Origin: Vesta saturnalis
Lineage: Eukaryota; Arthropoda; Insecta; Coleoptera; Lampyridae
Length of the DNA: 64,000 nucleotides
Direction of reading: 5' to 3'
Assembly (NCBI GenBank): GCA_036346205.1
Contig: JARFJB010000921.1
Span: forward strand, 1,071,001-1,135,000
Shown here: piece by piece, positions 11,900 through 22,620 of the stretch
How positions within the stretch are numbered: position 1 is the stretch's first letter
How the letters are laid out: every line of letters begins with the position of its first letter
The notes under the pieces: generated by a model
The model's input: only the letters and a program-made list of their open reading frames with translations
Told to the model about the DNA's origin: nothing
Databases searched by the model: none
Program-made: the position numbers and the translations under genes

Positions 11900-13999
11900 C
11901 TAGAATCTACCCACATCCTATGGCTATCTTTGCTATAAGAGATACAGATTCAAATACCGATAAAAAAATTCAAGATTGTTGCCAACTTTCCAAGATATCT
12001 GAAAATAACTAAAAATCGTCCAAATTTTCAATCGGCTATATCTTATTTAATATTCAAAATAAGAAAAAGTTATAAAAAAGACTTTTGATAGATATTTTTA
12101 TGCAAAATGGGAAAATGCGGATAAAAAATTTGTTTAGTAATTATTTTTCGAGCTACAATCTAAACATACATTTTAAGGGCAACTGTAGGTGACTATTGGA
12201 CTCATTCGATGGCTTATTTTTTTCTGAATAAATGTATAGCTTTGTATGTTTAATATTATTAGTTAACTCACAATTTTCAAAAAAAAAAAGTAATTATAAT
12301 ATTTATTAAACAAATTAAAGTGCGCCATGAACATTTAAATAACAAAATAAGCTCATATTCTACTACTAAATTTGTGGAAACAACAAGAAATAATGTACTA
12401 CATTATCAAAATAAAAAAGTTCTAAATAAATTTAACTTAAAATGAAGAGTAACAGCAAAAAATATAAACAGATAACACAATCATAGAAGTGCTTCAAAAT
12501 GCCCTCCATTATTTTGAACACACATTTGACATCGTTGTAAAATTTCGTTGTGAACTCGTCTAGATTACCAGGTTTTGCTCGGTACACTTTGTGTTTAATT
12601 GCACCCCACAAGAAAAAGGCCATGGGAGTTAAGTCTGGAGATGGCGGCGACCAAGCTATTGGACCTCTATTTCCTATCCAATTATTAAAACGTCCCTGTA
12701 AATAGTTAGACACAAGTAATCTATTGTGTGCTGGTGCCCCGTCGTGTTGAAAATAGTTCAAATTCTGAATTACGTTCAACGGAAGGTCGTCCAAAATTTC
12801 TTCAAATTCGTTTCGTGAAAAAGTTAGATATCTTTCGGAATTTAAATTGTATTCATAAAAAAATAGTCCAAGGATTTTTGTACCAATAGTACCGCACCTA
12901 ACGTTTACTGAAAAAGCATATTGATCTCTCCCCTCAACAGTAATATGAGGATTTTCTAGGGACCATTGGAGAAGATTTTTTCTATTCAAGATGCCGTTTG
13001 TAAATTTTGCTTCATCGGTAAAAAGAATGGTTTTCGAGAATTGATTGTTTGCTCAACTTTCATTAATCAACCATGTAACAAAACGTAATCTTTTCTGATA
13101 ATCTTCAACAAACAACGTATTTCCTATATGAAAATGATACGTATGGCTTAAAATTATTTTGTTTCAAAATAACGTGGGCTTCATCGTTGGAAGTGTTGCA
13201 CTCGTTCGCAATTTCACGAAGAGATGTAGTACGTTTAAATTCGATTCTGAGGTTTAGTAAAAGCCCCATATTTTTTTAGATTCGATTAGAGTTTGGCAAA
13301 TAATCTCACATCGGGTTGTCTTCTTTCCATATGAGTTTGAAGATATAATTCCAAAGCAGCATTAGCATCTCTGTTAGACACGTAATAACAAAAAAGCATA
13401 TCATTTGTATCTTCAGAAGAATAAGCCATTAATAAATTAATATTCACTATTAATATTCACGAACTACAACTGGTTACAAAAAATGATTCAATATCTACTA
13501 TTTGACAGTCAACCAATGCATAGTTTTGTTTTTATTTGTCACAGCACACCACGTCAAACATTGTATTTGTTTAGTAAATACTATAATTACAATTTATTGA
13601 AAATTGTGAGTTAACTAATAATACTAAACGTACAAAGCCATATATTTTTGAAATCAGAAAAAAATCAGCCATCGAATGAGTCCATAACCTATAGCTGCTA
13701 TTTAAAAAATTGTATGTTTGGGTTGTAGCTCGAAAAATAATTACTAAAAAAATTTTTTATTCGCATTTTCCCATTTTGTGTAAAAATAGCTATCAAAAGT
13801 CGTATTTTGATATTAAAAAAGATACAGCCGATTGAAAATTTGGACGATTTTCAGTTATTTTCAGATATCTTAGAAAGTTGGCAACAATGTTGAATTTTCT
13901 TATGGGTATTTGAATTACTATGCAATTCTCCCCAACTTTGCTAATTTAACCGACTCTGTACCTCTTATAGTAACAAAGATAGCTACAGAACGTGGGTAG

Positions 14000-14004
<5 letters not shown>
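11900..14004 (-). mobile_element. Mariner-like element with ~390-bp terminal inverted repeats
   Basis: The left end (TAGAATCTACCCAC, from about 11,900) and the right end (GTGGGTAGATTCTA, to about 14,004) are reverse complements. The homology runs inward about 390 bp on each side (to about 12,280 and from about 13,603). Flanking TA dinucleotides fit the mariner target duplication, and the right flank is an (AT)n tract. A single transposase relic on the minus strand fills the interior. The TIRs are very long for the superfamily. Confidence 0.8.
12432..12989 (-). pseudogene. Mariner/IS630 DDE_3 transposase, C-terminal half
   Basis: The open 185-codon frame holds the catalytic core: NLNYFQHDGAPAHN (second Asp intact), then about 40 residues to SPPSPDLTPMAFFLWG, where the third Asp position is Ala (GCC instead of GAC). 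Upstream sequence to about 13,430 looks like the N-terminal part but is out of frame and stop-containing. The Asp-to-Ala change alone would abolish strand transfer. It lies inside the 11,900-14,004 element. Confidence 0.75.

Positions 14005-14061
<57 letters not shown>
14003..14061. repeat. (AT)n microsatellite
   Basis: About 60 bp of alternating AT directly at the right end of the long-TIR mariner. Confidence 0.95.
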
Positions 14062-14066
<5 letters not shown>

Positions 14067-14230
14067 AATTTCTTTAGTTCGTCCCAATCGACCGCTGATT
14101 ATGATAGCTTAACTATTGCAACGTGTTCAATGTTTTCTTTATTTCTGTGTAGTACGAGGGTGTATTTTGTTCGTTAATTTTCATGTTTTTTAATACTCGT
14201 GTGCGGCTTACGCAACCGTTTGTGCAATAA
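14062..14230 (+). mobile_element. PLE terminal fragment
   Basis: Plus-strand sequence starting CTTTAGTTCGTCCCA matches the minus-strand 3' terminal region at 8671-8560. It includes a degenerate hammerhead-like box (CTGATTA, ATAGC...CTAT, GCAAC). It is a detached terminal piece of the second PLE lineage, with no coding part attached. Confidence 0.55.
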
Positions 14231-14849
14231 AATGGAATTAATACTATTTCTCAACTAAGATAAATAATTTGCAGTGAGTTATCCGTATTGAACCACATTG
14301 TCTTATTTATTATTACATTATACTGGGTATATATTCAATATATCTTGTTACTGTTAATCAACTTAAAGCTCGTTAAGATTAATTTACAAAATTTTGGGGT
14401 TGCTTCGTCTCAGAATTAATAATATTCTAGTTTCATTAAAAATGAGAAGAATATACTAACATTTTGAATACACTCACCATAATCATGACGTATGTAAATA
14501 CGTAATTGTAATCACCCTGATTAGGAAAATAGGCAAGTAAAACCTTCTTCCACGTTTGTTTTTTTTTATAATCAATTTCTGGTATTTTCTGAATGGTACT
14601 TGACTCAGTTTCTTCGACTTTTTCTAGAATTCCTTTGCCCAAATTCAAATCTAAAAATTGTATTTTAGAAATTACTCGACGTTACTTATTTTTAATTAAA
14701 CAAAAGACTAAGCGCAGTTAATTAAATTAATAACATGGGATACCGTTTTATTCTATTTTTTCGGCTTTCGTTTTCTTTGAGCACCACATCCACTCGAAGG
14801 AAAAAAGTATACATACCTTACAACACAAACAAGATTATATATTTTACAG
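14231..14849. other. Intron or upstream sequence of APN gene A; no exon seen
   Basis: No further APN exon is recognised here or anywhere upstream to base 1. The intron before the first visible exon is therefore at least 14.8 kb, or the 5' part of gene A is missing. Confidence 0.45.
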
Positions 14850-15124
14850 GCTATTACCGAATTATGTATGACGATACAAATTGGATGCGTTTGTCCGATC
14901 AGCTATATAAGGACCATACACAAATTCATACATTAAACAAGGCTCAGCTACTTGATGATATATTCACCTTTGCAAGTATTGACTTAAAGAATTACACAGT
15001 GGCACTTAATTTTACAAGATATTTAAACAAGGAAAAAGAGCATCTCCCGTTTGCTATATTTTTAGACTATATTAATGTAATAGAGACAAAATTATCGGAA
15101 TCGTTTGGACGTAGCAATTTTAAG
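14850..15124 (+). CDS. APN gene A exon with GYYR..YD and NKAQLLDD motifs
   Basis: The acceptor is ...TTTTACAG at 14849 and the donor GTAAAA at 15125. The start phase needs one base from the previous exon (a Gly codon, GGC). The sequence is collinear with gene B exon 9 (62254-62531), which shares LNKAQLLDD and the LN.[ST]RY segment. Possible N-glycosylation sites NYT and NFT are visible. Confidence 0.85.
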
Positions 15125-17078
15125 GTAAAATTACATTTGATGAATGTTTTCAAAAAATTCACACACATTTTAGACTTTCGTGATAGATCTATTAAATGGA
15201 GACGCTCTTCAAAATCTTTCTATGGACGAAAGCGACACCGATTCTAACACAGATCGATATTTAAGGGTAACACTTACGAATTGGTTGTGCAAATTCGGAG
15301 ATCAGCAATGCAAATCTCACACTTTAAACGTATTTAAGGCAAACACGCCAATTTCTACAACAATGGAAAGTACTATTTATTGTGGAGCAATACGTGCTGG
15401 CGGTCAAACTGAGTGGAATGAATTGTACAGTATGTATAACGCTTCAAGCAGTTCGGAACAACGCCTACTGATGCTACTTGGTCTCGGTTGTTCAGAAAAC
15501 AATGACACATTAAAGGCGTACAAAATTTTTATTTTGAAGGCTGCAGTATTTATTTTGATTTAGATTTTTAGATAAAGCGATTAACCCACCAACACTAGAA
15601 GAAGAAAAAGTTGATTTTTTAGCCACTTTTCAAGCTGTTCTACTTGGTGGTGACATTGGTGTTAAATATTTATTGGATTATGTTATGATAAACTTTAAAG
15701 ATATAAAAAAACTGTGAGTTATTAACCAAACATCTTTTTTTTCTCAAATTTAAATTTTTTAGGGATTACGCAACTATTCTGTCCAACCTTGCAGAAAAAT
15801 TAACTACACAAGAGGAGCTAAACATGGTAAGAAAATATTTGGAGTGATCGCTTCTTTTACATTTTTATCGATTTGTTCATGAATGAATAGGCAACAAACA
15901 AATAACATTTTTTAATAATTTCTTAATCATCACGATTTAGAATAATAAATCCCAATTTTGCAAAACATGTCATACACTAATAATTAAAATTGTTCGAAAA
16001 AATTTTTAATTTTTTAAAAATTACATGAATATTTTAGTTTTCGATTGAGTTTACCCAAGATATTACGTTACGTTTGAATACAAATTTTGAATAAAGCTTG
16101 AGATGAGTAAATTTTTCTCTATTATGTTCAAAGCTCTGGAATGCACATCTTAGAAAAATTTAAACAATTTTTTTTTGTTTGTGATAATCGAAAATGTATA
16201 AGAACCATTTATCAAAATATAGTTCTATAAATTTCTGTAATTCCGTTAAAGTAAAGATTTATTTATATTTTTGTATAACATACGCTCATTAGTCAAATAC
16301 AAGATGAACCAAAGAAACGCCAACGCATCCATTTTGACGAGAGGAGATTCTTTAGCACAGCTGGGCTGCGTCCTTTCTTTGGACTCCTTTATGGTGGTAT
16401 ACGACTTGTTAAATTTCAAAAAACAAGTGGTAGAAATGTGATGGATATAATCGATATTTTAAAAATTAATTGTCTTGAAGATGGCTAATCTAAACTAGTA
16501 CACTTAAAGACAATAGGACAATGAAATTTGGTATTTTCAAAATGTCGAATCTTAAACACCCAGTACAGAAAATAATTAAGTAACACTTTAAACTACCCAT
16601 AGTAAATGACTGATATATGGTAATGTAGAATTTCACTCACAGTTTACGTTTTAAATCGTACAAATCGTCTAACGGTGAAGGTTAGCAATGAAAAATGCCA
16701 AAATCAAATAAAGTATCAAAAATTAACCAAATTATAATGTCAAAGGCAAAAGTGGTACAAAAAGTTAATTTAAAATATCTGGTGCTGAACAACACGCGAC
16801 TTTCCAACATACAAAGTAGAAGAACAATAATAATTTATCTCAAATGGATATTTAGATTTTCATATCAGATAAAGGTTAATAGACATATAGATGTTAACTA
16901 GAAAAAACAATTCCAAAGCTTGCTGCTTCTATAAAAATATCGATAATACAGTTAATCTGATTTAATCAATTTCTAGCGCAAGGATTTCGCACTTGAGTCG
17001 AATTCATTTTGCTTGTGATTACAGCACTTGACTACTCTCAGTTACAAGTCTGACACCTTTACGGCTGAGCCAATGAGT

Positions 17079-17162
<84 letters not shown>

Positions 17163-18154
17163 TCTTTAGGGGAAGTAACGACCGTAATTATAAAAATATG
17201 GTATCGTGATGCGGTCTAGTTAAAAATGAAAATGGCTATTTAATTCAAGCTTCAGGAATCTGTGTAAAATGGACGCTAAAGAGAGAAACGATTTTTTGGC
17301 ATTCAAGCTTATTTAAATATTATGTCAGATATCTGTAATTGTTATTAAAAATCAATCTAAAGGGTGCAGTTTTTTTTCGGTCTATTAAAAATAAAAGTAG
17401 ATGATATCTTAGAAACAAACGTCTGATTTAAAATACTAGTGCATCATCTTGTAGAGCATAAAAGTGGCAAGGGATGATTTTGACAAATTTTCATTTTTTC
17501 CAAAATCTCCGGAAGATTCAGAATTTTTAAATTTTGAAATTGCATTTAATTACATACCAAATTGTGCAACTTTCCTCTAATTTAACTGACCTCGTATATC
17601 CTACCGTGTCCCAGATCCCCATGCTGTTCATACCTATCTGGCCACACTGTATATTAAACTTTTTCATGATTGCGCAGGAGTTTATTGCGTATGTTGCAAC
17701 GTAACCAATTCCGCAGGTGTATTGCATCTAAGCCCTTACACACTATTGGGATCCGCTTGGGTTTCATTCCTACATTAGCTTGGTCTATCAAATTTTTACC
17801 AGTGTGAAAGTTCTAAAAATATGTATTGGATTACTCAGTGGCTCAAGGGTAAAGCTGTCAGACTTGCAAGTGAAAGGTACCAAGTTCGAATCTGACAGTA
17901 GTCAAGGCTTGGAAAATCGTAACTAAACAAATTCGACTGAAGTGAAAATCAGTCCTTCTCAAAAGTAAGTCAGTTGATCTATTGGTGACATTCGCTTAAA
18001 CATCGCGCTACAAAAACAAACTGTGGAAATAGGGATCAATTCAATGTATAAACTTGCAAACATAATACAGCATTAATCATATCCTTAAATTTAAGTATAG
18101 GTATTTTATATCTCGATAAAAAAAACAGGAAAACCAAAAAAAAAGGCCAAAAAC

Positions 18155-18186
<32 letters not shown>

Positions 18187-19643
18187 CAAAACAAAAAACA
18201 GCCCCAAAGAAGCAACCCAGGGACACCAAGCACACCACAAAAAACCGCCAACAAAAAACCAAAAAAAAACACGACCACAAAAGAAAACCCAGAACCACAA
18301 AACACCACAACCACACACAACACACACCACAACCACACCACACAAAAACCACCACACCACACCAAACACCACCCAACACGCACAAAACCCACACCACAAC
18401 AACACCACACCCACCACGCAACGCACCAAAAAACCACAGCACAACAAACACAAACACACACCCAAAAAGGAACGCAAAAGAAAAAATACAAAAAAGAGAA
18501 AAGAACAAAAAAAGAAACAAAAGGAAAAACAAAAACAAAAAACAAACGAGAAACCGAAGCACCAGCAACCCACAAAAACAACAAAAACGCCACCCAAAAC
18601 AAAAACAAACCAGTTTGGATTCTTAAAAAACAATGCCCAGATAATTTTAAATTTTTCAAAAAAAATTTCCTTATTAAAACCCAATATTCCGGGCAGATTT
18701 TCCAAATTTAAATTGGAATATATTCAATAAAGTTTTTTTTTAACAAACTAAAAAATTAAATTGCATTTTCAACAAAATAATTTTGTTTTTTATTTTTTAT
18801 AAAAAATTTTGATGAAAAGTTATTATTTTCAAAGATAATTAATAAAAAATTACTTTTGATTCATTTTATTAATTAGATTAAACAAAAATTTTTTTCAATT
18901 TTATTAATTTGATACAATCAAAAATTTTAAAATTTTTTTTATATTTTAAATGGACCCAAATATTTTTAGGTGTAAAGATAAATACAAATAATTGAAATTA
19001 AGATTATTTATTTTAATATTATTAAACATAGAAAAACAAAAAACAAAAATAAAAAATTTTATTGGTTGTGTAGCGGAATACAAAGTATGGAAAAAATCCA
19101 AATTTAAATTTTACCCAAAAAATTTAAAAGAAAAACCGAAAAAAAAATCAAAAATTTATACATTATAATATTTAAAAAATCAAAAAATTTACCAAAAATA
19201 CCAAAAATTTTTAACATAGAAAAAAGATAAAAAAAAACCAAAAAACACCGCAAGAAAAGCCAAAAACAAAACCACAAACGCACCAAAACAAACCCTACGC
19301 GCACGAAGCCCGCACACACAAACAAGCGCAAACGGAACACCACAGCACACGCACGCACACCACACGCACCGCACACGCACACCACACGCACAGCACACGC
19401 ACCACACCACACCACACCACACCCCACACCACACCACCAACCACACAAAAAACACCACACCAAAAAAACCACAAAACACACAAACCAACGCACACAAAAA
19501 ACCACACAGAAAAACCACAAAAACACCAAAACACACCAACCACAACCAAAAAAAAACACACAACACCACACGAAACCACAAAAAAAACCCCCCCAAACCA
19601 AAAAACAAAAAAAAAAAACACACAACAAAAACCCACAAACAAA

Positions 19644-19678
<35 letters not shown>

Positions 19679-21926
19679 ACAAAACCAAACACAACCAAAA
19701 AAAACCCACACAAAAAAAAAAATTGACGCAAACAAGGGGTAAAAATTTGCAAATTTGTTAATCGTTACAAAATTGGTTTTTTATTCTTATGCTTTACTGA
19801 CGAAAGTTGCTAATTTCAGATTTGACATTTGGATGTAAACACCCCCAAATACCAAACTTCATTGAGATTCGAATTTTATTGCACTTACGCTATTTTGTAC
19901 TCACAATCTTATATCAGAATTAATGAAACATTATTAGAAAATCAGAAAAGGAGTACCTAAAACCTATCCAAAAAGGTTATTTTTTTTTTAACACTGTATG
20001 CCTTAATTAAAAGTATTTTAAATTTAAACTTTTGTGTATTAAAACTGGTCCTCTTCATTTATTCTCTTTATTTATTTTATTGATCTTTTTTTTTGAGAAA
20101 AGGTTTAAACGAATGATGATTTTCTTCTCCAAAAAGAAGTATTAAACCCTTATTTATTCTGTACAAGAATGAAACATTGATCTTCTTAATAATAAATCAG
20201 ATATACAATGTACGGAGTAGGATTTTTTTTGTATTGAAGTTGACGAACAACATTTGGAACTGAAGAAATTTTGTGTTTTAAATTCTCAGCACATGGATAT
20301 TTCTGATTTATACTCCTATTATTTCCAGCTTTCATTACTGCTCTTTGTGATGCTTCCACACACCAATATTTCTCGCTTTTTTTTTAAATATTTACATGAA
20401 TTAAAATTATAAAGGAAGGCTCAAAACGTAGTGCTATATATATACGGTGATGCTGTGGATTGTGACGGTTTTTGACATGTTACAGCTCGAATGAATGTGG
20501 AGAAAGTACTTAGTGTATTATGCGGTGTAATTTGTTCAGTTTGTTACAAGAGGTGTGGCAGTTAAGTAACTGGACTGGTGCTATAGAGCATTTCATTGAT
20601 TATTATTTACATTAAAAACTTAATCTCGTTCAATATAGTTTCCTTGACAATATTTACATCGCTCCATACGAATTTTGCATTGTTGGAAGCAGTACTGCAA
20701 GTCCACTTCTGCTAGGATTTTGAGTACCTCCTTCGCTTTCACTTTAACTGGATCTACACTCTAAAATGTTGTCCCTCTAGCTCGGAAAAGGTAGTCAGAG
20801 AGGGCAAAGCTGGCCCAGCGCTGCCACTTTGTGTTTCGCGAAAAATGCCTTTACAGACAACGCGGAATGAGCTGGTGTATAGTCTTGATGAAGCAATCCT
20901 GAATTGTTTTTCCACAGATAGGGTCTCCACCTTCTCACTTTTTCATGAAGGGTAACGTAATAATGTTACTATCTGATCTTCGGAGACCCAGCGAATATAG
21001 ACAACTCCTTGAATATAAAAAAAACAATCTTTGCTTTAAATTTTGATCTTGACAGTTTTGCTTTTCTGCCGCGGTGAGTTTGAAGCCAATGCATCACTTT
21101 GTCTAACAATCCTGGATCAGTAGTAATGTTGTTTAGTACAAGTGTTCATTACCGAATCCTTTTGCACTACAGCGAGAATCATCATCATCATTTTCGCGCA
21201 AACTTTTTTCATGTTAAGTGATTCATGCAACATCTGGCTGACACTTTCTTTGTTAATTCCTGAGACTTGAGCAAGAGCTCGGATACTATGACGACAATTT
21301 TTACCAATCGATTTACTAATCTTCGCGATGTTGTTTGTCGTCTGTTTTTGGTGTTGAAAGTCGTCCAGAGCGAGGATCGCCTTGAGATGTTTAACATAGT
21401 ATGAACTTCTGTCGCAGTTTTTCCAAGCTTCACTTGAGGTTAACTCGTTGGTGTGGCGAGTTCGTGTTATTATATCGACAGACACAGACATGTTTAAATC
21501 TGCCACGACGGGCTCGCGGTTTGTCACTAGCAACACCAGTCCGGGTTATTTAATCCCGTATAATAACTTATAGTAATTAGTTTTTGGCCAACAGAGCAAC
21601 GAAGCCTATGCGTTACAACCTATCATCAATCACATTCAATAATAATTAAAGTGGTTTATTTATATTTTATTTTATTTTAGTTTGAAGCGCTGGGTAATGC
21701 TAATCCAGATCAAATAATAGCAATAAATGAAGCTAAAGCTCTTATTAAAGCAAACATAAAATGGAACGAAAAATATGGAACAACCTTTCAAGAATGGTTT
21801 GCTAATTATGTCAAAAATATGGAATCAAGTTATGGTGGTGGAAGTGTTCCTATCAAGTTTGATTCTAGCTTAAAAATTATTTTAGCCACACTTTTAGTGT
21901 ACTTCACTAAAATTGTCATAGTCTAA
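14850..21926 (+). CDS. Aminopeptidase N-like gene A, 3' part (five exons)
   Basis: M1-family (gluzincin) aminopeptidase, C-terminal ERAP1_C-like helical domain only. Exons are 14850-15124, 15174-15517, 15564-15713, 15763-15826 and 21681-21926, all with GT-AG borders and consistent phases (0, 2, 2, 0). The joined reading has the family landmarks GYYR..YD, NKAQLLDD and LL.LLGLGCSEN. It ends in a hydrophobic tail (LKIILATLLVYFTKIVIV) after a small-residue stretch, typical of the GPI-anchor signal of insect midgut APNs. The catalytic domain (HEXXH) would lie upstream of the window, so activity cannot be judged. The last intron (5.9 kb) is stuffed with repeats. Gene B downstream has the same exon pattern, so the two are tandem paralogues. 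Confidence 0.85.
15174..15517 (+). CDS. APN gene A exon, ERAP1_C-like helices
   Basis: The exon follows a 49-bp intron and begins TFVIDLLNGDAL. It contains NWLCKFGDQQCK, with a Cys pair typical of the APN C-terminal domain, and YCGAIRAGG, and ends at a GC|gtacaa border (phase 2). It is collinear with gene B exon 10. Confidence 0.85.
15564..15713 (+). CDS. APN gene A exon
   Basis: Phase-2 entry completes an Ala codon, then FLDKAINPP...LGGDIGVKYLLDYV...NFKDIKKL. The donor GTGAGT is at 15714. It is part of the helical C-terminal domain. Confidence 0.8.
15763..15826 (+). CDS. APN gene A short exon
   Basis: A 64-bp exon after a poly-pyrimidine acceptor, reading DYATILSNLAEKLTTQEELNM and ending in phase 0 at donor GTAAGA. 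Confidence 0.75.
15827..16984. other. Last intron of gene A, first part; nothing recognised
   Basis: AT-rich intronic sequence without coding motif. The small open frame near 16,695-16,901 has no similarity I recognise. Confidence 0.4.
16985..17083 (-). repeat. tRNA-derived SINE-like copy, B-box deleted
   Basis: Read on the minus strand it starts GGATTACTCATTGGCTCAG and shares GTCAGACTTG, GTAGTCAAG and ATTCGACT-AAGTG with the plus-strand copy at 17,824. The stretch holding the B box is missing. It faces the other copy across about 740 bp and abuts an (AT)n tract. Confidence 0.6.
17085..17159. repeat. (AT)n microsatellite
   Basis: About 70 bp of alternating AT next to the minus-strand SINE copy. 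Confidence 0.95.
17160..17820. other. Intron spacer between inverted SINE copies
   Basis: No coding motif is recognised. The minus-strand open frame at 17,527-17,727 is unconvincing. Confidence 0.35.
17824..17975 (+). repeat. tRNA-derived SINE-like copy with A and B boxes
   Basis: TGGCTCAAGGGTAAAGCT (17839-17856) fits an RNA polymerase III A box and AGTTCGAATCT (17883-17893) a B box, at tRNA-like spacing. Downstream sequence matches the minus copy. The body past the boxes is AT-rich, with no clear oligo-T terminator nearby. Confidence 0.6.
18115..18612. repeat. A/C-rich, almost T-free tract 1
   Basis: About 490 bp of the plus strand contain essentially only A, C and scattered G, with a single T near 18,488. 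The minus strand is therefore A-free, and every minus frame stays open because all stop codons need an A. The apparent minus-strand frames of 160-207 codons here are an artefact. The tract could be an assembly or consensus error in a low-complexity region. Confidence 0.85.
18613..19215. other. AT-rich spacer between the two T-free tracts
   Basis: A/T homopolymer-rich sequence with no gene. Its base usage (long A and T runs) differs sharply from the flanking tracts. Confidence 0.5.
19216..19722. repeat. A/C-rich, almost T-free tract 2
   Basis: About 500 bp with one T (near 19,294). It includes short CACACG and CACAC runs and a poly-A of about 40 near 19,637. As in tract 1, all three minus frames stay open for 140-200 codons without being genes. 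Confidence 0.85.
19740..20540. other. Intron sequence, nothing recognised
   Basis: AT-rich DNA between the T-free tract and the mariner relic. Confidence 0.4.
20545..21560 (-). pseudogene. Mauritiana/irritans-type mariner transposase, decayed
   Basis: The minus strand shows the mariner N-terminal HTH (VKLGKTATEVHTML, 21,435 on), then IRALAQVSGINKESVSQML and MKKVCAKM. Further left come a QDYTPAHSALSVKAFFAKH segment (about 20,900-20,840, second Asp region) and the C-terminal ...FVWSDVNIVKE (about 20,650). The third-Asp block is not readable. Stops and frameshifts occur throughout. The left border GAGGTGTGGCAGTTAAGTAA resembles a mariner TIR. It sits inside the last intron of APN gene A in opposite orientation. 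Confidence 0.75.
21681..21926 (+). CDS. APN gene A terminal exon with GPI-type tail
   Basis: After acceptor TTTTATTTTAG the frame reads FEALGNANPDQIIAINEAK and continues to SSYGGGSVPIKF, then a terminal hydrophobic segment and TAA at 21924-21926. The Ser/Gly-rich stretch followed by a hydrophobic end is the layout of a GPI-attachment signal, known for insect gut-membrane APNs. No perfect AATAAA is seen close downstream. Confidence 0.85.
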   Translation, partial: FEALGNANPDQIIAINEAKALIKANIKWNEKYGTTFQEWFANYVKNMESSYGGGSVPIKFDSSLKIILATLLVYFTKIVIV

Positions 21927-22204
21927 GCAAATTTTGAATATCCAGAAATACTGTAAAGGTTACAACTAAAATACATGATTAAACACTACTTACATTAACA
22001 TTATTGCGTGACTTTACAATACTGGTTAATTTTGAGTAAGTAATAGTTTTCACAAATAACTTTGTGACATACTAGTATAGCTGTCTCTGTTCGACCACAT
22101 AGGAATTCCATGAGTAAGAGAGAGACAGATAGAAAGGACATTTCAATAAGTGTGAGAAAGAAAAAGTAGGAGGATGGATCAAAGTTCGTTGATCCAAAAA
22201 TAAG
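21927..22204. other. Downstream flank of APN gene A
   Basis: 3' untranslated or intergenic sequence. No canonical polyadenylation signal is obvious in the first 100 bp. Confidence 0.4.
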
Positions 22205-22620
22205 TAAACAAGAACGGAAGAGGTCAAAGGTCATTAACCCTACAGTAGGTCAAAACGAGAGGGAAGTTATCAAAGATCATTAACTCCAAAGTAGATCAAA
22301 AGTAGAGGGGAGAGTTAATTAACCCCAAAGTAGGTCACACTTGCTTATTCTTGGAAATTTAAAACTAGGATCAATATTCATTGACAACGAAGTTGGTGGG
22401 TTCCAGGAAACGAGTCAAGGATAGGAAAGAAAAATAGGTAGGGTGATACTTGGAAATTTAAAAATAGTGCCAGTTCCAGGAAACAAGAAAGGGGTTATGC
22501 TTTAAAAGTAGGTTAGAATGTAACAAGTTCCTAGGAACCCCAAAGCAGGTCACAGAAAATCACACTAGAAAATCTCAAAGTTCATTGACCTAGACCGAAA
22601 GTCAGAGTTGGATCAACGAC
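22205..22620. repeat. Degenerate tandem repeat (GGTCA..CATTAAC..AAAGTAGGTCA)
   Basis: Units of roughly 60 bp share TCATTAAC, CAAAGTAGGTCA and GAGGG motifs (22,205-22,345). They are followed by a second loose repeat containing CTTGGAAATTTAAAA and GTTCCAGGAAAC (22,350-22,540). No coding content. Confidence 0.55.

Noticed and set aside
18036..18705. Three overlapping 160-207-codon minus-strand frames rich in Phe, Cys, Val
   Set aside because: The minus strand here has almost no A, so no stop codon can occur in any frame. All three frames being open at once shows a compositional artefact.
19104..19752. Three overlapping minus-strand frames of 146-201 codons
   Set aside because: Same cause as the tract at 18.1 kb: a nearly T-free plus strand.
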